Shown here piece after piece: positions 12,514 to 23,800 of a stretch of DNA of 64,000 bases. Every line of letters begins with the position of its first letter. Positions within the stretch are counted from its first letter, which is position 1. Origin of the DNA: Pseudomonas asplenii (GTDB taxonomy: Bacteria; Pseudomonadota; Gammaproteobacteria; Pseudomonadales; Pseudomonadaceae); contig NZ_JSYZ01000009.1 of NCBI RefSeq assembly GCF_001293465.1, forward strand, positions 201,078 through 265,077, given 5' to 3'. The translations under genes were made by a program, and so were the position numbers. Under the pieces are notes generated by a model. The model made no database searches. It saw nothing but the letters and a program-made list of their open reading frames with translations, and was not told where the DNA came from.

Positions 12514-14412
12514 ATGTGCAATACAAAGACCCATATCAGCCTGAACCTCGATGGCTATACCAGAAGCGAACTCGAACGATATCCGCAACCAGACGTACCG
12601 CTGGCATTTACGGATGGCCTGTTACCAATCACTGCCTTGAACTCTCCGCTGGATGTCACTTTCCCGCTTCCAGACGATGCAGGACTACACTATTCCTACA
12701 GATTGCTGTGGGATGGCAAAGAACTTACCGATGAATGGGAAGATGTAACGCAAGATGACCTTAACAACCCAACAAGACGTTTGAAGTTGCAAGTCCCACA
12801 GGAATACCTGGTAGAAAAAAGAGATCCGTTCAACCCGACTGACAAAAAATACAGGTTGGCATATGAATTCAAGAACAACGATAACGGTCTAGCCGAGCCC
12901 TCTTTTGAATACCTGCTGGAGATCGACCAGACCGCACCTGGCTTGCCTTTCCACGGCCCGATGATCTTTCCGCGGGAAGTGGAAGGTGGGCTGACCTCCG
13001 CAGAGCTGACCGCACTGGGCAACAAGCTGGACGTTCTGGTCACCAGCTACAGCACCATGGCCGACGGCGATACCATCCAGACCTGGTGGGGCAATATCGA
13101 GGGCCCCAGTGTCCTGGTGCGCTGGGCCGATGTGGAAGATGAACGGGTCACCCTGTCCTTCACCCGTGCCTTTCTCGAACAGGTCGAAGCCCAGATTGGC
13201 AGCAACGAAGCCGAAGTAACCTACTTCGTGACCGACCGCGCGCTGAATATCTCCCCTCGTTCCGAGCCTTCCTATATCAGGCTCCTGCTGGCCGACATCC
13301 CGGACGACCTGCCAGCTCCGATTGTGGCACAGGCCGACGACGGTCTGATTGATTACCAGGACGCCAAGACTGGCGTAACCGTAGGCATTCCACACTACGA
13401 CGGGGCTGCTCCGGGTGACCGGATCAGGCTGTTCTGGGGCGATGGCAACCCGTTGCCGGAACTGGAACTGCGCCAGGGCGACGAAAACAATGATCCGGTT
13501 CTGGAGCCCGTTCTGCAGTTCGATGTGATCAACCTGATTCCGGAAGGACAGGTCAACGTCATGTACGAGGTCCGTCGCGAGAACGAACTGGTGGGAACCT
13601 CTCTCACCAAGCAGGTGGAGGTATTCCTGACCTTGCCTGTGCCAGAGGAAAACCTTCGGCCACTAACCATCCAGGGCACCAGCGGCAACCCTGATGTCGA
13701 GGACAACCTGATCGACCCGGATGATTACGAACTCGATGCGCGAGCCATCTTCCGCTGGGTAACGGGTTTACGTGCCGGGGACTACCTCAACCTGAAATGG
13801 GGAGAGCAGGAGGTTCTGCGCTGGTATGAAATCAAGCAGTCCGACTTCGACGCTGGAGTGGACTTCACTATCCCGGTTCTCAACCAGATACTCAAGGATC
13901 AGGGCACCGGCCCCGCCATTCCCGTCAGCTACACCGTGACCCGCACTGGCAATCCGAACCCCGCCGGGGCGCCCACGCAAAACGTGGCAGTGCGTTCAAA
14001 ACTCGAACAACCCGGCGGAGAACTCGGGCTGCCGCCTCCTCGCTTCACCCGGACAACCCCTGGCGGTGTCGTGGGCCCTATCGAGAACCCGGATGGTACG
14101 CCATTGCACGTCGACCCTTATGACAACATCAAGCAGGGGCACACGATCCACATGACCTTTGACGGTTATGACAAGAGCAATAACCCGATTCCGGAAGCTC
14201 ACCATACCGCTCAACGCGAACTGGACCAATGGGACATCGTCAACGGTTATAGCTTCCAGATACCAGACACAATATTGCGCGCTCTTTGCGTAGGTCGGGC
14301 AGAAGCCATTTTCCGTGTCGAGCCCAAGCCGGAGCACAATCAGGGACCTGCAACTTCCGCGGTTGCCGACGTGCGAGTAGACATGAGCCGCCCAGGTCTC
14401 GGCTGTCGATAA
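12514..14412 (+). CDS. Five-module Ig-like protein, paralogue 2 (function unknown)
   Basis: A 632-residue protein with the same five-module plan as the genes at 8004 and 14547. Motif copies lie near residues 62 (YRLLWDG), 183 (GDTIQTWWGN), 299 (GDRIRLFWGD), 420 (GDYLNLKWGE) and 540 (GHTIHMTFDG). Shared landmarks are DQTAPGLPFHGP at the module 1/2 boundary, EVTYFVTDRALN ending module 2, VSYTVTRTGNPNP ending module 4 and a proline-glycine linker before module 5. No export signal is seen. Module 1 is AT-rich and strongly diverged. It is probably the first gene of an operon with the next two genes (gaps of 134 and 40 bases). Confidence 0.8.
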   Translation: MCNTKTHISLNLDGYTRSELERYPQPDVPLAFTDGLLPITALNSPLDVTFPLPDDAGLHYSYRLLWDGKELTDEWEDVTQDDLNNPTRRLKLQVPQEYLVEKRDPFNPTDKKYRLAYEFKNNDNGLAEPSFEYLLEIDQTAPGLPFHGPMIFPREVEGGLTSAELTALGNKLDVLVTSYSTMADGDTIQTWWGNIEGPSVLVRWADVEDERVTLSFTRAFLEQVEAQIGSNEAEVTYFVTDRALNISPRSEPSYIRLLLADIPDDLPAPIVAQADDGLIDYQDAKTGVTVGIPHYDGAAPGDRIRLFWGDGNPLPELELRQGDENNDPVLEPVLQFDVINLIPEGQVNVMYEVRRENELVGTSLTKQVEVFLTLPVPEENLRPLTIQGTSGNPDVEDNLIDPDDYELDARAIFRWVTGLRAGDYLNLKWGEQEVLRWYEIKQSDFDAGVDFTIPVLNQILKDQGTGPAIPVSYTVTRTGNPNPAGAPTQNVAVRSKLEQPGGELGLPPPRFTRTTPGGVVGPIENPDGTPLHVDPYDNIKQGHTIHMTFDGYDKSNNPIPEAHHTAQRELDQWDIVNGYSFQIPDTILRALCVGRAEAIFRVEPKPEHNQGPATSAVADVRVDMSRPGLGCR

Positions 14413-14475
14413 CGGCCAGGCAGCAAGTTATCTAGAACAGCCGTTTTCTTAAATAAAGAACCATCAAGAGTACGC

Positions 14476-14495
14476 GGCAGGTTTCGTAACCTGCC
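14476..14495. other. Small hairpin between modular genes 2 and 3
   Basis: GGCAGGTT and AACCTGCC pair around TCGT. No T tract follows, so it may be a processing or attenuating structure rather than a full terminator. Confidence 0.4.
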
Positions 14496-14546
14496 CGTGC
14501 CTGCACCACGCAGTACTTGATTAAAAACCACTCAGGATAAAATGAT

Positions 14547-16355
14547 ATGAATAATCCATCCGATCAGAAAACCATTGAACCAGCCTTGGAAAAACCCAGG
14601 GTCGAATCCGCACTTGACGACGGTGAAGGCCTCTTGCCCATAGACGTCCTGAACGCACCTGTTCCTGTAAACTTCCCGGTATGGGATAACGCCGATACGA
14701 AAGAGGACTATCAGCTATACTGGAACAATACCCCCATAGGCAAACCAACTCCGATCAAGGAAGATGACGTCCCCGGAAAGATACTCACGCTCTATCTTCC
14801 AGTCGACGCACTGGAAGAAGGAAAATATCAACTTACCTATCTGGTACGTAATACCGACAACAATAGTACGACCTCATCTTTTCCTACCTCGATTGAAATC
14901 GACACCACCGCCCCCGGCCTCCCCTCCCTCGCCCCCCTGGAGTTCCCGCCCGAGGTCCGCGATGGCCTCACCTCCGAAGAGCTGACCGACATGGATGATG
15001 TACTACCGGGCATCGTCCACGGCTACACCGGCTTCGCCATCGGCGACCGGGTCAGAACCTTCTGGGGAGCCACCGAGGGTCCCGACGCCCTGGTCGAGGA
15101 CGATGACATGGAACCTCGGCAGGTGATCGTCGAGTTTCCCCGCACCTTTCTCGAATCCCTGGGAGACTTCAACGGACCGGTGCACTACAGCGTCACCGAC
15201 CGGGCCGGAAACCTCTCCAGGGACTCGGTCGCGGTCAACGTCCGCTTGCTGCTCAACGAGCCGGTCACCGACCTGCCGGCACCGATCATCGACGGCTACG
15301 TCGAGCCTATCGACCACGAACAGGCACAAGCCGGTGTCGAAGTGACGATTCCTACCTCGGAACCGGTCCAGGCCGATGACCGGATTCTCCTGCACTGGGG
15401 CAGCGTGGAGCTGGGTCCCTTCCCCCTCGATGCCTTTGGACAACCGATCATCCTGCACATCGACGTGCCTTTCAAAAGCATCGAGCAAGCCGGCGATGGG
15501 GATATCCGCCTGGAGTATGAGCTCAGTCGCGAGGGACATGTGATGGGCTACTCGCGGCCAAAGGATATCGTGGTCAAGGCCCGACTGCCGGTGCCCGGTG
15601 AGCTGCGCAAGCCGCTGATCCGTGGTGCCTCGCCCGATGGGGAGGACAACCTCATTTCCCCGGACGATTTCGAGCGCGATGCCAAGGCCGTCATTATCTG
15701 GAACACCGGTTTCATCGAAGGACAGGAACTGCAGCTGTACTGGCGCGGGCAGGCGATGTTCGAGCCTGCCTATCGCATCACCGCCAGCGATGTCAGCGCC
15801 GGCCGCGACCTGAACCTGACGGTGCCCGGCGAGCGTTTCCGGCCACTGGGCACCGGCACCGATATCCGTGTCCACTACGGCATCGTCCAGGCCGGCAATC
15901 CGAACACCTCAAGATCCGCCGAGCAAGGCATCATCGTGCGCAACTGGGATGAACTGCCCGGTGGCCGGCCGGGGCCCGACGCGCCGGAGTTCACCGACCT
16001 GAACGAACACGGCGCCATCAATACGGTGAACGGCCGTGACGGCGCACCGGTGCATATCGCCCCCTATCTCAATATCAGGCAGGGCGATGTCATCCACTTC
16101 CTCTACGAAGGTTTCGACCGTCTGGCGGGCGGCAACAGGAAGATCCGGTGGCCGCACACCTCCAACCCGCTGACCGAGGAGCAGGTCCGCAACGGCTATG
16201 ACCTGCGCGTGCCCAGGGCAGTGCTGGACAACCATTGCTACGGCCACGCCGAGGCCACCTTCAGCGTCGACAGCATTACCGGAACCGGCCATTCGCAACG
16301 CCAGAGTGCCTACGTGGACATGCGCGTGAGCGGTGCCTGTCCGACAGGTGCCTGA
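14547..16355 (+). CDS. Five-module Ig-like protein, paralogue 3 (function unknown)
   Basis: A 602-residue relative of the two preceding modular proteins. The motif recurs near residues 53 (YQLYWNN), 165 (GDRVRTFWGA), 275 (DDRILLHWGS), 391 (GQELQLYWRG) and 512 (GDVIHFLYEG), a regular spacing of 110-121 residues. DTTAPGLPSL marks the end of the AT-rich first module, and the following GC-rich part is much closer to the paralogues. VHYSVTDRAGNLS ends module 2, and VHYGIVQAGNPNTS ends module 4. No signal peptide or membrane segment is visible. CAGGA lies upstream of the ATG. Forty bases separate it from the two-module gene. Confidence 0.8.
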   Translation: MNNPSDQKTIEPALEKPRVESALDDGEGLLPIDVLNAPVPVNFPVWDNADTKEDYQLYWNNTPIGKPTPIKEDDVPGKILTLYLPVDALEEGKYQLTYLVRNTDNNSTTSSFPTSIEIDTTAPGLPSLAPLEFPPEVRDGLTSEELTDMDDVLPGIVHGYTGFAIGDRVRTFWGATEGPDALVEDDDMEPRQVIVEFPRTFLESLGDFNGPVHYSVTDRAGNLSRDSVAVNVRLLLNEPVTDLPAPIIDGYVEPIDHEQAQAGVEVTIPTSEPVQADDRILLHWGSVELGPFPLDAFGQPIILHIDVPFKSIEQAGDGDIRLEYELSREGHVMGYSRPKDIVVKARLPVPGELRKPLIRGASPDGEDNLISPDDFERDAKAVIIWNTGFIEGQELQLYWRGQAMFEPAYRITASDVSAGRDLNLTVPGERFRPLGTGTDIRVHYGIVQAGNPNTSRSAEQGIIVRNWDELPGGRPGPDAPEFTDLNEHGAINTVNGRDGAPVHIAPYLNIRQGDVIHFLYEGFDRLAGGNRKIRWPHTSNPLTEEQVRNGYDLRVPRAVLDNHCYGHAEATFSVDSITGTGHSQRQSAYVDMRVSGACPTGA

Positions 16356-16395
16356 GCCCCTGACTCCCTATTCCATCACTTACGGAGACACGATC

Positions 16396-17127
16396 ATGTC
16401 CGTGAACATCAATCCGCAAAATCTGAAAAAACTCGATCAACCGGTCGTACTCAGTGCCAATCCAGGTGGCGTCGGTACAGTCGACACACAGGATCCGGCG
16501 AAACCGCTGCCAGTGCTGGCTGGCCCCCTGGACCTCGAGCCCGGGGATCGCATCGACCTGTACTGGAAAGATGCCGCCCGTCCCGTCAGCACCTACGAAC
16601 ACCCCATGGACGAGCCGCCGATCAGCGACTTCGTCACCCTGGCGGTGGACATCCGGGATATCCAGTCCGGCAGGGAGCCCGTGCCCGTCTGGTTTCGCTT
16701 CACACCGTTTCCGGGCGGAACCTGGCAAGACTCCGACATCACCCTCATCCGGGTCAAACTGGAGATCCCCGGCGGCGTCGACATCGACCCGGCCACCCCC
16801 TACGAGAACGAGGCCCTGCAAGCGCCGCAGATACAGCCGGCCGGCGTGATCACATCGCCCCACGGTGTGAGCGTGATCGTGGCGCCCTACCTGAACATGA
16901 GCGTGGGCGATCGGATCAGCGTGGCCTGGGATGATCGCAGGATCGATTACCCGCCCCTGGGCGAGGAGCACTTGAACCGCAACCTGCTCATCGCTGTCCC
17001 GACTGAGATCGTCGAAGCCGTCGGCAGTTCGCCCAGCCTGCCGGTGCGCTACGAGATCCATGACGTGGTCGGCAACTGGTCAAAGCACTCGCCCGCCACG
17101 CGGGTCGTGGTCGACCTCGAAGCCTGA
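16396..17127 (+). CDS. Two-module Ig-like protein (function unknown)
   Basis: A 243-residue protein with two modules: GDRIDLYWKD near residue 49 and GDRISVAWDD near residue 170. It matches residues of about 1616-1837 of the 2505-aa protein at 17894 nearly end to end. Shared strings include FTPFPGGT, RVKL, PPGVI/PAGVI, D-RI and VRYEI-D-VGNWS. It therefore looks like a free-standing copy of that module pair, or its source. I chose the ATG at 16396 because ACGGAGA precedes it. It is the last gene of the rightward modular operon, and a hairpin follows before the convergent hydrolase. Confidence 0.8.
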   Translation: MSVNINPQNLKKLDQPVVLSANPGGVGTVDTQDPAKPLPVLAGPLDLEPGDRIDLYWKDAARPVSTYEHPMDEPPISDFVTLAVDIRDIQSGREPVPVWFRFTPFPGGTWQDSDITLIRVKLEIPGGVDIDPATPYENEALQAPQIQPAGVITSPHGVSVIVAPYLNMSVGDRISVAWDDRRIDYPPLGEEHLNRNLLIAVPTEIVEAVGSSPSLPVRYEIHDVVGNWSKHSPATRVVVDLEA

Positions 17128-17137
17128 CCGCCGTGCC

Positions 17138-17165
17138 GCCGGCAGTCCCACCCGGGGCTGCCGGC
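17138..17165. terminator. Hairpin between convergent genes
   Basis: GCCGGCAG pairs with CTGCCGGC around a 12-base loop in the short gap between the two-module gene and the convergent hydrolase. No T tract is present, so terminator function is probable but not certain. Confidence 0.5.
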
Positions 17166-17166
17166 C

Positions 17167-17826
17167 CTATGCGCTCTGGCGCAGAATGAATGCGCAAACC
17201 TGCTGCGCGGCCCTGTCCAGATGCTGCGCATGGCTGAAGCCGCTGGCCTTGAGCGGCTTGAGGTCGTGGTCGGCGGCAGTCAGCCAGCACAGCTCGATAC
17301 GCGGCGACAGCACATAGTCCGCCACCGCCTGACGGTTGCCCAGGGCATCACGCTCGCCCTGGACGATCAGGGTCGGCGTGGCGATGTCGGCCAGGTGCGC
17401 CACCCGCGGCTTATCCGGTTTGCCGGCGGCGTAGAACGGATAGCCGAGGCAGACCAATCCCTGTACGCCAAGCTCGTCAGCCAGCAGGCTGGCCATGCGT
17501 CCGCCCATGGATTTGCCGCCGATGAACAGCGGCCCGCGGACCTGCTGGCGCACCGTTTCGAAGACCTCGCGCCAGCACTCCAGCAGCCTGGCCTGGGGAT
17601 TGGGCGGGCGCTTGCCGCCATCCAGGCGCCGTTGCGCCATGTAGGGAAACTCGAAACGCAGGACATTGACACCCTGCGCAGCCAGGCGCGCGGCCATCAG
17701 GCTCATGAAATCGCTGTCCATCGGTGCCCCGGCCCCATGGGCCAGGATCAGGGTCGGCGCCGATTCGCCAGCGGCCGCCCGATCATGCAGCCAGCCCTGG
17801 TGCCCCGGCCATGCTTGTTCGCCCAT
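17167..17826 (-). CDS. Alpha/beta-hydrolase family protein (dienelactone hydrolase/KANL3-Tex30 like)
   Basis: A 219-residue cytosolic alpha/beta hydrolase. ILAHGAGAPMDSDFM forms the oxyanion region and FIGGKSMGGRMAS is the nucleophile elbow (GxSxGG). VQGERDALG supplies the acid and TAADHDLKP the His, so the catalytic triad is complete. No signal peptide is seen. AGGA five bases before the ATG at 17826 favours that start; an ATG 12 bases upstream (17838) is also possible. It is divergent from the giant modular gene. Whether it belongs to the accessory system or is a remnant of the original aer-cco interval is not clear. Confidence 0.8.
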   Translation of the reverse strand: MGEQAWPGHQGWLHDRAAAGESAPTLILAHGAGAPMDSDFMSLMAARLAAQGVNVLRFEFPYMAQRRLDGGKRPPNPQARLLECWREVFETVRQQVRGPLFIGGKSMGGRMASLLADELGVQGLVCLGYPFYAAGKPDKPRVAHLADIATPTLIVQGERDALGNRQAVADYVLSPRIELCWLTAADHDLKPLKASGFSHAQHLDRAAQQVCAFILRQSA

Positions 17827-17893
17827 CTCATTCCTCATCGTTCACTGCACCCACTAGATATGTAACGCCCCCCGCAACGGGGATCTTTCGAGA

Positions 17894-20800
17894 ATGACCG
17901 CCCACCTTCTGAACACTCAGAAGCCTCGGGCCAGCGCCCCTGGGCGCCGATGCCCGCCTCTCTTTCCGTCAACGGGTAATGTCATGACCTCAGAACCGTC
18001 GCTCAGCGATTCCCGCTCCACCGCCTCGTCCCGGGCTGTATCGGCATTCGGCGCCGCTTTCGCGACCCTCGATGCCGCCATGCTCGATGCCAGGCACCAG
18101 TGCATCCAGCTGCGGGCCGCCTACCAGGCCTCGGAATTCAGCACCGATATCCGCTTCAGGGGGCTGCTCACCCGGGACGCCCAGGGCCTGTTTCACGCCA
18201 GCACCCCGCAGGAGTTCACCGCCCGCCAGGGTAGCACGGCCAGCCTGTGGCCCTCCGTGCCGCAAGACAGCGAACTGCCCCCGGGCCACCGGATCGAGGC
18301 TGGCTATGTGTCCTACAGCGACACCGCACCCGCCGCCAGCCTGTCCGAGGACGAGCAGATCCACCAGGCGCTGGCTTCGGGCTTCTCCGACAAGATCGGT
18401 TATCTGCAGCAGGCGATCAGCCTGCGTGCGCGGTTCGCGACATGCTATCTGGCCGTCGGCGACGGCGTGCTGCTGCGTTACCTTTCCAGCGACTCGAAAG
18501 CCGAGCAGGCACTCCAGGCCGGCCTGCAGGCCCCCTCGGCCATCCTCGGTCATCTGCTGCAGTTGCCTGCGCCGCTGGTTTCGGCCCTGGACAAGCGGAC
18601 ACTGACGCCACTGGCCCTGATTCACCAGGTTGCCGAGGCCGGCGAGCTGTCGATCGTCAGCGGCGATGCCTTCTGGGGCCCGGCGCAGCGCATCACCAGC
18701 ACCTGGAAACCCGACGCTGCCGGGATCCGCACCACGCAGGCACGCAAGGATCAACCCACGTCGGCCCTGAGCCGAACCTTCGTCAGCTTCGATGAGGCTG
18801 TGCGGCATATCCATGGCCAGGTGGGGCTCAAGGGCCGGCACCGACAACAATCGCTGATCGTGAAGCATCCACACAAGGACGAATTCCGCGCCACCGAGCC
18901 GGTCGCCGTTGCCGGCCCGCTGTTCGACCCCATCGGCCTGCAGGCGCTGCCAGCGCAAGTGGTGCTGGCCGGCCTGTACGCCCAGGCCGACGGCCTGCCC
19001 GGGCAGTCGCCGCCAGAGGAAAACTGGCTGTATGAAAACACCCTGCGCCCCCACGACCTGCTCGCCGGTCTCGACCAGGCCCGGCGCCTGCGCCCCCAGG
19101 GCGGAGCGCCCCTGCCATTGTGCCTGGGTACCGCCGATGGCGCCCTGCTGTCCTACCAGTCCGGGGACAGCGAACTGGAACGGGCCCTGCTCCCCGAACG
19201 CGCCGACTGGCAAGCGCGAGCCGAGCGCTTCAACCGCGAACTGCTCAATGGCAAGCTGTCGACCTCGCAATGGGTACGCCGCCTGGCCGAAGCCGGGACC
19301 CTGCGGGTACTGGTCGGCAGCCGCCTGTGGAATCGCGCCGGCAGGGTGCCGGCCGATACCTGGCAACCCTTCGCCGACAGCCCCGTACCGGAACTGGGCC
19401 AGGCGTTTCTCTCGGCCGATGATGCGGCGCGCTATGCCCAGCAGATCACTCTGGGCGGCCACGCCCGGCAAATGGGCGGCTTGATCTTTCAACGCGCGGA
19501 CCAGAGCTTCGTCGCCACACAACCGCGTTTCACCGAAGGCCGGCTGTTCGACGCCAGCCAGCTCTATCCCAGCACGGAAACCGGCCTTCCCGCCTTCCCG
19601 GCGGGGCATCGGCTGCATGCCGTGTATCGCTCCAACATCAACCTGAGGAATGTCGAGCGTTCCGGAGCACTGGCGAACCTGCCCGAGGATGAGTTCCGCC
19701 TGGCTCACCGCAGCATCACCGCCCAGGAAGTACTAGCCACCATCGCCGGCCGGTCCGCGGGCCTGCAGGCCTTCTATGTGCTGATGAGCGACCTCAACCT
19801 GGTCAAGTACCTGCCCAGCGACAGCCAGGAGGAGGACCAACTGGTCATCCGTCTGCTGCCCAAGGCCCGTTCTGGCCGCAGTGCCATCGAGGAACAACTG
19901 GAAAAGGGCGAACTGCTGCCCAGCGATTTCATCAGGCTGCTGGCCAAGACCCAGGGCCTTTACCTGGTCCGGGGCGACCGCTACTGGGGCAAGCCTGGCA
20001 AGCTGCCAGCGAACTGGGCCCCCAATCCCATCGTGGCACCGCTCGATCAGCCGAGGCCGGCCCTGGGGCCGCTGTTCGACAACCTGGAAGCCGCCGCCCG
20101 CCACACCCTGCAACGCCTCGATGGCCAGCACCCGCAACAGCGGATCAGCTTCATCCTCAAGCATCGGCAAGGGGCACGATACGTCGCCTGCGAACCGGTC
20201 GTGGCCGGCACGCCGCCGTTTTCCCCGGCCGCGGTATTCGGCACGAATGCCATGGGCCATCCCGACCTGCCGGCCGATTTCGAGCTGGCGGCCATCAGCT
20301 ACAGCGCCGCGTTGTATCCCGACCCCGTCCCTGCCGGGGACAGTTGGCAGTACCGCAATGTCTTCAACCCCATCGATCTTGCCGCCGCCCTGCCCTATCT
20401 GCGCCCGGATGATCCGCTCGACGAAGCGCTGCCCCTCTACCTGAGCACCCGCGAGGGCGCCTGGCTCAAGTACCTGTCACGGGATGCCGAGGCCGACGAC
20501 CTGCTGCTCAAGCGCCAGGGCAGCGAGCCGAGCCTCGGCGAACAGGTGACCCTGGGCAACCTGGAAGTTCGCCATTTCGTCCATGGCCTGGCCCGTGCCG
20601 GCAGCCTGAGCGTGCTCAGGAGCAGCGAACTGTGGGATCGCGAAGGGCCGGTCAGCGACACCTGGAAGCCCTACCAGCACTTCCAGCGCCGCCTGCTGGG
20701 GCCGGTGTTCTCCCGCGCCGACGATGCCGCCCGGCATGCCCATGGGCAGATTCCGCATCGTCACGACCAAGTCCATGGCGGCCTGGTGCTGCAGCGTCCG

Positions 20801-23800
20801 GACGGGCTGTTCGTCGCCACCGAACCCTGGCTGTCGCCGACGGCGGTCTTCGACCACCAGCGGGTTTTCCCCAAGGACGTCAAGGCGGCGTTCTTCCCCG
20901 AAAACCACAAGGTGGTCGGCGTCTACCACTCGGGCCTGGGCACCATCGACTTCCACCTGCCCGAGGACGAAGCCGAGCTCTACCTCAATCTGTTCCGCAC
21001 CTGGGACCTCCACCAGGCGATCAGGGAACGCGACTCGATCCCCTACCGCTATTTCTCGGGCAGCGACGGCTCGCTGATTCGCTATACGGCCAGCGGCTCC
21101 GCCCATGAGCAGGTGTTGTTCAACCAGCTGTCACCGCCCGCCGACCGCCCGCTGCAGGTGATGGACAACCCCCTGCAACGGCGGATCAGCAGTGCCAGGG
21201 CGGATGACAAGGGCGTGCTGGCCACCTATGCCCGGGACCTGCTGCAGGCCGGTGAACTGCTGGTGCTGGTACCGGGCGCGATCTGGGTCCACAAGGGTGT
21301 GGTCTCCAGCCTGAATGCCAGCGCCGACGGCTTTCGCGCCGGCAACAGCCGCCAGGCGAGCAATCACGGACACGCCACGGCCTTCCCGGACCTGAGCCCG
21401 GTGCATATCGACGCCCAGGATGCCCTGCGCCATGCCCTGGCCGCGGCAGGCCAGTCGGACGAGACGCTGTTCGGTTTCATCTTCAGGAAAACCGGACGCG
21501 AGGAATATGTCTCGACCGCTGCCGTCGCCGATGGCGGGTCCCGGTTCAACCGCTACCGGGTGTTTCCCGAGCATGTCGACCTGTTCAAGATGATTGCCCA
21601 GGGCTACGACTTCGACGGGGTCTATGTCGCCCCACCGGTCCGCCAAGGTACGACCGGACTGCTGGCCGACCCGACCTATCGCCACTTCATCGGTGCACGC
21701 GACTTTGCCCACCTGATCGCCACCGCCCGTGGCGTCTGCCCCGTGTCCCAGACACCCGGGCTGGAATCGAGCGTCAAGCTCTACCTGTCGATCCCTGATG
21801 GAGCCCTGCTGCAATACCAGGTCGAGGTGTTTCCCAAGCAGGACGAGACCGCCGAGGGCGCGGTCTTCGCCTCGGATGGCATCCCGACCCAGGGCCAGTT
21901 GGAGGAGGGCACCCTGGCTCCGCTGGCCTACCTGCGCCAGGTCGCGGCCGGCGGCAAGCTGCAGGTATTGCGCAGCGGCAGCTTCTGGTCGGCACGCGGC
22001 CCGATCGGCACGAACTGGGACCCCGCCCTGCAAGCGGCCAGGCAACCGGAACGCTATGAAGTCGGCCCGCTGTTCAATCACGCCGACGACGCCGCACGCT
22101 ACAGCCATCGGCGGATCGAGCGTCGGCATCAGCAACTGGTGGTCAGTGCGACCTATCGCTGCCAGGCCAGTCACTGCTACGCGGTCATCGAACCGTTCAG
22201 CAATGAGCGGGAGGTCAAGGTCACTCGCGCCATCGCCGCGACCAAGGCCCAGGAACTGGACCAGGAGCGCCTGCCGCTGACATTCGACCACACCTATGAC
22301 CTGCACAGCCTGCATATCGCCCATGCCACGGGCCCGGCCTACCTGGGCACCGAGCGTACGGCGGTGCTCGACTTCTTTTCCGTCACCTTTATCTGCTTCG
22401 CCACCCGGACCCTGGAGAACCAGGGGACCTATCTCGGGGGGCTGTATCTCTCCGCGGCGGATGGTGCGCTGCTCAAGTACACCCCGCTTGGCTCCGCCGC
22501 CCAACGCCAGTTGTGCGCCACGGGCCTGCCCGCGCAGAACGGTTCTTCGGCCGAGCATCAGGTGATCGAACTGCCCGATGCCGCCTTCGTGCAGAAGGTC
22601 GCCGCCACCGGCAACCTCAGCGTGCTGGTCACCAGCGGGCAGTGGCGACAGGCAGGCCCGGTGGAGCCCAGCTGGAAACCGCTGGCCAGTCTCCCCACCC
22701 GCCTGTCCAGGACCGCACGGGCACTGACACCCCCGCTGATCAACAGCTTCCATGAACTGGGCGTGGGCGCGACCGATGTCATCGACCCGCAGCGGGCCCT
22801 GCCGGTATTGGTCGGGCCGCTGCAACTGCAGCCGAAGGACAGGATAGAGCTGTACTGGGGCACTCATCCCAACCCCGTCGCCACCCATGTCCAGGGCAAC
22901 ACGCCCAGCAGTGGGCACATCACCCTGAAAGTCGAAACCCGCTGGATCACCTCCGGGACCACGACCGTGCGTTATGTGCTCACCCCCTTTCCCGGCGGTA
23001 CGCCCGAGGAAGGCCGGCAGACGGTGCGGGTCAAGCTCGACAGTCCCGGTGCTCCCGAACGCTCGTGCAAGGCCGGCAACGGCGCCACCCTCTGCGAGAA
23101 CGAAAAACTCGCCTTGCCCCAGGTGCTGCCGCCCGGGGTGATCGAGGACCCCGAGGGCGTCAGCGTGGTGGTCAGGCGTTATGCGAACATGGCCCGTGGC
23201 GACCGGATCCTGGTGTCCTGGCATGGTCGCCACGTGCAGCACCCCGAGCTGATGGAGCCGAGCGACGAAGTGGTGATCCCCATCGATCCGGAGATCATCC
23301 GGGATGCCGGCAACTCCGATTCGATCATCGTGCGCTACGAGATCCGCGACGAGGTGGGCAACTGGTCGCAATGGTCACGGCCGGCACTCATCGAGGTCGG
23401 GATCGGCGATCCGTCCCTGCTCGCACCGGTGGTTCCCAAGGCCCAGGGCATGATGCTGAACCTGGACGAACTCGACGGCGCCGACGTGCAGGTGCTGGTA
23501 CTGCGCTACGAAGGGATGAACAGCGGTCATACCGTGCGCCTGGTGGTGGAGCGCGAGGATGCCGAGGGCCAGCAGCTGCTGCCCCATACCCAGAGCAGCC
23601 CCGGACACGACAGCGACCCCTTCGTCTCCTTCATGGTCCCCTACGAGCAGTTCATTGCCATTCTCCGTGGCCTGGCCCGCTTCTATTACTATGTCGACAT
23701 CGCCGGCCAGCCCAGCCGTCGCTCCAAGAGCCGGCCGCTGTGGATCACCGGCCGGGCACGCACCCTCAAGCCGCCGCGGGTGCCGCTTGCCGAGCAGAAC

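Noticed and set aside
21131..23371. Open frame of about 745 codons antisense to the giant modular gene
   Set aside because: No recognisable motif, low-complexity composition, and the forward frame contains conserved repeats here.
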